The position numbers were made by a program, and so were the translations under genes. Below, piece by piece: positions 58,913 through 64,000 of a stretch of 64,000 nt of DNA. Every line of letters starts with the position of its first letter. Within the stretch, counting starts at the first letter, position 1. The DNA lies in contig JALXDL010000031.1 in assembly GCA_026990385.1 (NCBI GenBank), forward strand, positions 1 through 64,000. The letters run 5' to 3'. This DNA is from DRKI01 sp011051875 (GTDB lineage Bacteria; Desulfobacterota; Desulfobulbia; Desulfobulbales; Desulfobulbaceae). The notes under the pieces were generated by a model. That model ran no database searches. It saw nothing but the letters and a program-made list of their open reading frames with translations, and was not told the origin of the DNA.

Positions 58913-59956
58913 ATGACAACGGCACTCGGCCTCTACTCCGGTGGCCTGGACTCGCTGCTCGCCTGCCGGCTGGTGGCGGCCCAGGGGATCACCGTCAGGG
59001 CGCTCAAGTTCATCACGCCCTTTTTCGATCACGACCTGCTCCGCCGCGAAGTGCAGTACCGGCGCGAGGTGCGGGAAAAGTACTCCATCGACGTCCACGT
59101 GGTGGATCTCAGCCGGGGCTATATCGATCTGCTCCGCAGCCCGGCGCACGGGTTCGGCAAGAACTTCAACCCCTGCATCGACTGCAAGATCATGATGCTC
59201 ACCCGGGCCAGGGAGCTGATGGCCGACTTCGGGGCCTCTTTTCTCATCACCGGTGAGGTCCTGGGGCAGCGGCCCATGTCCCAGCGCCGTGACACCATGC
59301 GGGTCATCGAGCGGGATTCCGGCTGCAGCGACATCCTGCTCCGCCCGCTGTGCGCCAAGCTCATGGAGCCCACGCTGCCGGAACGGCAGGGCCTGGTGGA
59401 CCGGGAGCGGCTCCTGGCCTTTTCCGGCCGCGGTCGCAGGCAGCAGATGGATCTCGCGGCCTTGTTCGGGATCACCGACTACCCGTCGCCCGCCGGCGGT
59501 TGCGTGCTCACCGACGTCAACCTGGCCGCCCGCATCGAGCGGTTCTACAACGGTCTCTTCTCCATCGGCAGTCGGGACCTGCGGGTGGGTGACATCAGGC
59601 TGCTCCTGGTCGGCCGCCAGTTCCGGCTGCCCGGTGGCCGCTGGCTGGTGCTCGGCCGCAACGAGAAGGAAAACAGGCGTCTCGAGACCCTGCGCGAACC
59701 GGAGGACTGGCTGCTGCGCATGGAGAAGCGCCCCGGTCCCACCGGGATCCTGCGCCGGGCCGGCCAGACCGTGGCCGGGGCAGGGGACCGGGAGGAGATC
59801 ATCCGCCTGGCCGCCGGCCTGGTGGTCCGCTACGGCCGCAAGGTGGACGGTGCAAGACCGCCGGCCCCGGTCATCCTGGACCGGAGCGGCAACAGGGAGG
59901 TCTTGGAGGAGGTTGTCGCCCTTGATGATGGGAGCTTCCGGGAGTGGATCGTCTGA
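58913..59956 (+). CDS. PP-loop ATPase, tRNA thiolation type, with NFACT-R-like C-terminal domain
   Basis: 347 residues. The N-terminal PP-loop YSGGLDSLLACRL and the later NPCIDCKIMML and GQRPMSQ segments resemble MnmA/ThiI-like tRNA-thiouridine enzymes, which adenylate a base and insert sulfur. From about residue 215 a second region holds FRLPGGRWLVLGRNEKENRRLE, like the GRNxxxN core of the NFACT-R (DUF814) RNA-binding domain. Proteins with this build are often annotated as thiouridylases in deltaproteobacteria. The MnmA methyltransferase label sometimes used is historical. AAGGAG lies 12 bases before the ATG, inside recN. Confidence 0.8.
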   Translation: MTTALGLYSGGLDSLLACRLVAAQGITVRALKFITPFFDHDLLRREVQYRREVREKYSIDVHVVDLSRGYIDLLRSPAHGFGKNFNPCIDCKIMMLTRARELMADFGASFLITGEVLGQRPMSQRRDTMRVIERDSGCSDILLRPLCAKLMEPTLPERQGLVDRERLLAFSGRGRRQQMDLAALFGITDYPSPAGGCVLTDVNLAARIERFYNGLFSIGSRDLRVGDIRLLLVGRQFRLPGGRWLVLGRNEKENRRLETLREPEDWLLRMEKRPGPTGILRRAGQTVAGAGDREEIIRLAAGLVVRYGRKVDGARPPAPVILDRSGNREVLEEVVALDDGSFREWIV

Positions 59957-59969
59957 AGCCGGGGCTGGT

Positions 59970-61229
59970 TCAGGTCGCGGCGCCGTCCTCCAGGCGCTGC
60001 AGGTCGGCGCCGCCGGGCTTCTGGAAGACGCGCAGGTGGAACCAGGGCAGGGCGGCCAGCAGGTGGTCGAAGATGTCGGCCTGAATGGCCTCGTAATTGG
60101 CCCAGACCTGGTCGCCGGAAAAGACATAGACCTGGATGGGCAACCCCTCCGGGCCCGGCTCCAGGTGCCGGACGAGGAAAGTCATGTCCTTGCGGATCTT
60201 GGGGTGCTGTCTCAGGTAGGCGGCGATATAGGCCCGGAAGATGCCGATATTGGTCTGGCGGCGGCCGTTGATCATCACGCTGGTGTCCACACCGTGCGCC
60301 CGGTTGTACTCCTCGATCTCCCGCTGTTTTGCCCGCACGTAATCCCTGATCAGTTCGATCCCGGCAAACCCTTCCAGTTCATCGTCGGTGATGAAGCGGA
60401 TGGAGTTCATGTCCAGGTGCAGGGAGCGCTTGATGCGTCTGCCACCGGATTCCGCCATGCCGCGCCAGTTCTTGAAGGACTTGGCGATCAGCTGGTAGGT
60501 GGGGATGGTGGTAATGGTCTTGTCCCAGTTCTGCACCCGCACCGAGTGGATGGAGATGTCCAGCACCTCGCCGTCGGCGCCGTGGGATTCCATCTCGATC
60601 CAGTCGCCCACCCGCAGCATGTCGGTGCCGGTGAGCTGGATCGAGGCGACAAAGCCCAGGATCGAGTCGCGGAAGACCAGCATGGTGACCGCGGTGAGCC
60701 CTCCCATGACCGAGAGCAGGCCCCAGGGCGAGCGGTCGGTGAGGATGGCGAGCAGGAAGATGCCGCCCAGGACAAAGGTGAGGATCCGGGCCGCGTCCAC
60801 GTAGCCGCTGATGGTTGTGCCCCGGTCGCGGCGCAGCAGCCGGTGGATGTCATTGATCGCGCCCAGCAGGGCCAGGGTGGCGCCCATGCTGACAACGACA
60901 AAGCCGCACATGATGAGCCGGCCCAGGATATCGGCGGCCGGGTGGCCGGGCGGCAGCAGCAGGTCGCGGGCCAGGTAAAGGATGGTTACCGGCACGAACC
61001 AGGAGAGCCGGTGGAAGAATCGGTTGGAGAGCAGCAGGTCGTCCCAGTGCAGCTCGTTTTCACGGATCACGTGGCTGACCAGCCGGATCAGGACGCGGCG
61101 CACGATCCAGGTCGCGATGAGGGCCACCAGCAGGACCAGGCAGGTGATGATGATGTAGGCCAGGGGCAGGGCAAGCTGCCTGGAAAAACCCAGGCCATGC
61201 AGGAGGCTGATGAGCCGGAAGTCAAGCAT
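59970..61229 (-). CDS. MscS-family mechanosensitive channel (YbdG-like)
   Basis: 419 residues from ATG 61229. Four to five N-terminal membrane segments, the pore-lining helix MGGLTAVTMLVFRDSILGFVASIQL, and the MscS beta-domain start GDWIEMESHGADGEVLDISIHSVRVQNWD. The extended C-terminal domain (YVFSGDQVWANYEAIQADIFDHLL) and overall length match YbdG rather than minimal MscS. It relieves turgor on hypo-osmotic shock. It overlaps the thioredoxin-like gene by eight bases and converges with the PP-loop gene. Confidence 0.92.
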   Translation of the reverse strand: MLDFRLISLLHGLGFSRQLALPLAYIIITCLVLLVALIATWIVRRVLIRLVSHVIRENELHWDDLLLSNRFFHRLSWFVPVTILYLARDLLLPPGHPAADILGRLIMCGFVVVSMGATLALLGAINDIHRLLRRDRGTTISGYVDAARILTFVLGGIFLLAILTDRSPWGLLSVMGGLTAVTMLVFRDSILGFVASIQLTGTDMLRVGDWIEMESHGADGEVLDISIHSVRVQNWDKTITTIPTYQLIAKSFKNWRGMAESGGRRIKRSLHLDMNSIRFITDDELEGFAGIELIRDYVRAKQREIEEYNRAHGVDTSVMINGRRQTNIGIFRAYIAAYLRQHPKIRKDMTFLVRHLEPGPEGLPIQVYVFSGDQVWANYEAIQADIFDHLLAALPWFHLRVFQKPGGADLQRLEDGAAT

Positions 61230-61710
61230 CGACGATTTCCCGGATCCATTGTTCAACCTGGGCCCGGGTGGGCAGCAGACCGGCGCTCTTGAGGCGGCCG
61301 TTGAGCATCAGGGCCGGGGTGTGGAGGACACCGGCCCGGCCGATCTCGTCCGGATCGTGGACCTGGTCGATGGCCGCGGCGATCCGCATCTCGTCCAGGA
61401 TCTCCATGACCATGGTCTGCAGGTTGTTGCAGGAGACGCAGCCCGGCCCGAAGATCCGCACCTCCAGAGCCGGATGCTCACGTTCCTCGCGCTGCAGGTG
61501 CAGCCGGTACTCGCGGCGAAGGGCCTGGCGGTATTCCTCCTGCCGGCCCGGCGGAATGTAGTTCCTGTCCCTGATTTCCGCAAAGAGGAGCTCCGCGGCC
61601 AGGTCCTCGTCCAGTTCCAGGGCGGCGATCCTGTTCAGGGCCTGGTCCAGGCCGATCAGCCCGACACTGACCGCTCCCAGGCGAATGGTTCGGGATGTTG
61701 CTGCGTCCAT
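61222..61710 (-). CDS. Thioredoxin-like protein with CxxC and N-terminal helical extension
   Basis: 162 residues from ATG 61710. The C-terminal ~80 residues start EVRIFGPGCVSCNNLQTMV, a CxxC at the start of the first helix, then VLHTPALMLNGRL with the cis-Pro position, like small redox-active disulfide proteins (TM0996/MTH895 type). The N-terminal ~75 residues are a charged helical domain (LELDEDLAAELLFAEIRDRNYIP) that I do not recognise. An upstream in-frame extension is low-complexity. Likely a cytoplasmic thiol-disulfide protein; the partner is unknown. Confidence 0.8.
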   Translation of the reverse strand: MDAATSRTIRLGAVSVGLIGLDQALNRIAALELDEDLAAELLFAEIRDRNYIPPGRQEEYRQALRREYRLHLQREEREHPALEVRIFGPGCVSCNNLQTMVMEILDEMRIAAAIDQVHDPDEIGRAGVLHTPALMLNGRLKSAGLLPTRAQVEQWIREIVDA

Positions 61711-61895
61711 TTTCGGGTTTCGGGTTGGGGTTCTTTTCCGCTCCTGCGGAGATGCCGGTCTGTTCCAATTGATCGTAATGGTACACAATGGCGGCCTGGT
61801 CGTAAACCGGGAACTTGCGGCCAGGGCCTGGTTCCCCCCTTGCCGGCAGTGTTTTTTTACGGGAAAAGGGCGGCTGCCGCTGCTATAGTGGGCCC

Positions 61896-63401
61896 ATGCG
61901 ATCTTCGACCGTTTCCATAGCGCGGACCCGGATCCTCGATCTCCTCGGCCCCGGCCTCCTGGCCCGGTTGACGGAGATTTACCGCGTTCTGCCCGACGAA
62001 CTCTACCTGGCCGGCGGCACGGTGCGCGACCTGCTTCTCGGACGCGCTCCCGCGGACATTGACCTGACCGTCGATCACCGGGCCCGGAGGTGGGCGCGCC
62101 GCCTGGCCGGGCTCACCGGCGGCGCCTTTGTGGTGCTTGGCCGGGAGGAGGACGCGGCCCGGGTGGTCTGGCAGGGGAAGGGGGTCGATTTTTCCTCCTT
62201 CCGCGAGGGCGCGGCCACCATTGGCGAGGAGCTGCTGAAACGGGATATCACGGTCAACGCCATGGCCGTGCGGATCGATCCCCTGCTGGCCGGAGGGCGG
62301 GAGCGCCGGCCGGACGCGCTCCAGGTCATCGACCCGGCCGGCGGGATCCGTGATCTCGACCGCCGCCTGATCCGTGTCACCTCGCGCTGGTCCTTCACCG
62401 CCGATCCCCTGCGGCTGCTGCGCGTGTTCCGCTTTGCCGCCGTGCTCGACTTTGCCATCGATCCCCAAACCCTGGAGCTGGCCCGCCGGAAGCGCGAGCT
62501 GATCAGCCGGGTGGCGGCGGAACGGATCAGCCACGAGCTGGACCTGATCATGGCCTCGGAGCGCGCCCACCTTGCCTTTGCCGCCATGGCCGAAACCGGG
62601 CTCCTCTGGGAGATCGTCCCGGAGCTGGAGGCCGGGGTGGGCATGGAACAGCCGGCCAGCCACCACCTGGACGTCTTTGCCCACTGCCTGGAGGCCCTGG
62701 GCCGGATGGAAGAGATCCAGCAGGATCCGGCCCGCTTCTTCCCGGAGCACGGCCCGCTCTTCAATGCCTACCTGGCCCGGGACCGGCGCCGGGTCCGGCT
62801 CAAGTGGGCCGCCCTGCTCCACGATGCGGGCAAGCCGGTGACCTATGCCATCAACGAGGACAAGGGCGGCCGGATCACCTTCTACAACCATGACCTGAAG
62901 GGCGCCGACATCCTGGCCGATCTCGCGGCCCGGCTCCGCTGGAGCCGCGATGACACCTCCACGATCGCCTCCCTGGTGGCGGCCCACATGCGGCCCTTTT
63001 TCCTGGCCAATGTGCTGCGCAGGGGGGAACTCACCCTCAAGGCATGCCTGCGCCTGATTAATACCATGGGCGATGAGCTGCCCGGCCTGTTCCTGCTCGC
63101 CATGGCCGACGCCCTGGCAGGCAGGGGCGAGGGCAGGCCCGACGCCATGGAAGAGGAACTCGCCGCCCTCTTTGCCCGGCTGGAAGAGGTGCGGAGGCGG
63201 AACGTGGTCCCGGTCCGCTCGGCACCGCCGCTTATCACTGGCCGCGACCTGATCGAGGAGCTGGGGCTTGAGCCGGGCCCGATTTTTCGCGATATCCTGT
63301 CCCGGGTGGAGGAGGCGCAGATGGAGAGAACCATCACCACCCGCGGCCAGGCATTGGCCCTGGCCGCGGCCTGTGCCCGGCAGGCAGGGGAAAACCATTG
63401 A
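61896..63401 (+). CDS. Polynucleotide adenylyltransferase/CCA tRNA nucleotidyltransferase-type enzyme with HD domain
   Basis: 501 residues from ATG 61896. Class II nucleotidyltransferase head LAGGTVRDLLLG followed by ADIDLTVD, the flexible-loop and RNA-binding helices (FTADPLRLLRVFRFAA), then an HD domain AALLHDAGKPVTY with H and D downstream. Family members add CCA to tRNA 3' ends, or only A's or C's; sequence alone does not fully separate these. TATAGT at 61884-61889 is a possible -10 close to the start, without a good -35. Confidence 0.88.
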   Translation: MRSSTVSIARTRILDLLGPGLLARLTEIYRVLPDELYLAGGTVRDLLLGRAPADIDLTVDHRARRWARRLAGLTGGAFVVLGREEDAARVVWQGKGVDFSSFREGAATIGEELLKRDITVNAMAVRIDPLLAGGRERRPDALQVIDPAGGIRDLDRRLIRVTSRWSFTADPLRLLRVFRFAAVLDFAIDPQTLELARRKRELISRVAAERISHELDLIMASERAHLAFAAMAETGLLWEIVPELEAGVGMEQPASHHLDVFAHCLEALGRMEEIQQDPARFFPEHGPLFNAYLARDRRRVRLKWAALLHDAGKPVTYAINEDKGGRITFYNHDLKGADILADLAARLRWSRDDTSTIASLVAAHMRPFFLANVLRRGELTLKACLRLINTMGDELPGLFLLAMADALAGRGEGRPDAMEEELAALFARLEEVRRRNVVPVRSAPPLITGRDLIEELGLEPGPIFRDILSRVEEAQMERTITTRGQALALAAACARQAGENH

Positions 63402-63420
63402 CAGAGTGGAGGCGTGCGTT

Positions 63421-64000
63421 GTGCGCAAGGTCCAGGATTTCTATTTCAAAAAGGCGAAAAAGGAAAACTATCCGGCCCGTTCGGTCTACAAGCTCGATGA
63501 GGCCCAGAAGAAGTACCGGTTTCTCAGGTCCGGGCAGCGGATCCTGGACCTGGGGTGCCATCCGGGGAGCTGGAGCCTCTATGCCGCCGGTATTGCCGGG
63601 CCGCGGGGGCAGGTGGTCGGCGTCGACCTGCAGGCCACGGACCTGGCCCCGCAAAAAGGCCATGCCGAAATCCACTGGCTCTGTTATGATGTCTATTCCG
63701 ACGACCTGGTGGCGCACCTGAAGAAACAGTGGCCGGGATTCCATGTCCTGCTCAGCGACATGGCACCGCAGACCACCGGCAGCCCCTATGCCGACCACCA
63801 GCTTTCCCTGCGCCTGGTCCGGCGCACCCTGGAGATTGCCCGGCCGGTGCTGCACGAGCGGGGCACCTGGTACTGCAAGGCCTTCCAGGGAGAGGATTTC
63901 CCCGGCCTCGTGACCGAATGCCGGGACCTGTTCGAAACCGTCAAGGTCGTCAAGCCGCAGAGTTCACGGCAGGAGAGCCGCGAGGTCTTTATTCTCGGCC
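63421..64000 (+). CDS. rlmE: 23S rRNA (uridine-2'-O-)-methyltransferase RlmE (FtsJ), 3' end outside window
   Basis: About 193 residues visible, running off the window end with no stop. Starts at GTG 63421, eight bases after GGAGG (63408-63412). Rossmann fold: RILDLGCHPGSWSLYAA motif I, VVGVDLQ, LLSDMAPQTTG, and TWYCKAFQGED. The conserved K-D-K-E set of RlmE is visible as the Lys in SVYKLDE, the Asp in LLSDMAP and the Lys in WYCKAFQ, with a Glu in REVFIL near the cut. It methylates U2552 of 23S rRNA in the 50S subunit. Confidence 0.92.
   Translation, partial: MRKVQDFYFKKAKKENYPARSVYKLDEAQKKYRFLRSGQRILDLGCHPGSWSLYAAGIAGPRGQVVGVDLQATDLAPQKGHAEIHWLCYDVYSDDLVAHLKKQWPGFHVLLSDMAPQTTGSPYADHQLSLRLVRRTLEIARPVLHERGTWYCKAFQGEDFPGLVTECRDLFETVKVVKPQSSRQESREVFILG

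Noticed and set aside
1..64000. CRISPR arrays, insertion sequences, prophage genes, tRNA or rRNA genes
   Set aside because: Looked for direct repeats with spacers, transposase or integrase motifs and cloverleaf-like sequences while reading; none were convincing. A tRNA scan and a repeat finder would settle it.

Overview
The window is GC-rich (about two thirds G+C in blocks I counted by hand) and gene-dense. It looks like chromosome of a Gram-negative bacterium with LPS. Signs of this are a Wzm/Wzt O-polysaccharide ABC exporter, a small protein with the lipid A biosynthesis N-terminal domain, a type II secretion F protein, an HD-GYP protein and many signal peptides. A SelW-like selenoprotein read through an in-frame UGA, a Cys-rich DtxR regulator and several HEAT/HD-GYP and PP-loop architectures together suggest a deltaproteobacterium (Desulfobacterota, perhaps Desulfobulbales). 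That placement is inference. No tRNA, rRNA, insertion sequence, phage or CRISPR array was seen.

Region 1 (1-19.8 kb, + strand) is a cell-surface polysaccharide locus. It runs: end of a GDP-mannose 4,6-dehydratase, wzm, wzt, a methyltransferase, a double GT4 glycosyltransferase, a large GT-C-like membrane protein, glpD, another GT4, then asnB, an SDR epimerase, a hexapeptide acyltransferase, two flippase-like proteins (the second fused to a beta-propeller) and a GT2 polyprenyl-phosphate sugar synthase. Most joints are 4-base ATGA/GTGA overlaps. Two intrinsic-terminator-like hairpins sit just before asnB and before the GT2 gene.

Region 2 (20-36.9 kb, - strand) holds a lower-GC two-gene GT39-like unit, a hybrid histidine kinase with a periplasmic binding-like protein, a DUF2079/LAB_N/GT2 lipid-linked sugar transfer unit, a HEAT-repeat protein plus HD-GYP protein sharing an N-terminal domain, another GT-C protein, and three secreted proteins (two SGNH hydrolases and a BNR-like protein).

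Region 3 (37.2-52.8 kb, + strand) returns to envelope glycans: a GT-C protein with a discoidin-like domain, a UbiA prenyltransferase plus HAD phosphatase (polyprenyl-phosphate pentose pathway), a propeller lipoprotein, two more GT-C proteins, a PA14-SGNH protein with an MBOAT O-acyltransferase, UDP-glucuronate decarboxylase, and a GT2-GtrA fusion. A convergent GT-C gene and gspF follow on the - strand.

Region 4 (56.2-64 kb) is mostly housekeeping: the selenoprotein, a DtxR-type metalloregulator, recN, a PP-loop/NFACT-like tRNA thiolation-type enzyme, an MscS channel, a thioredoxin-like protein, a CCA-adding-type nucleotidyltransferase and rlmE (cut by the window end).

The common theme is building, flipping and decorating glycans from nucleotide-sugar and polyprenyl-phosphate-sugar donors: at least eight large GT-C-like integral membrane proteins, three GT2 polyprenyl-phosphate synthase-type enzymes, flippase-like proteins, O-acylation and methylation genes.
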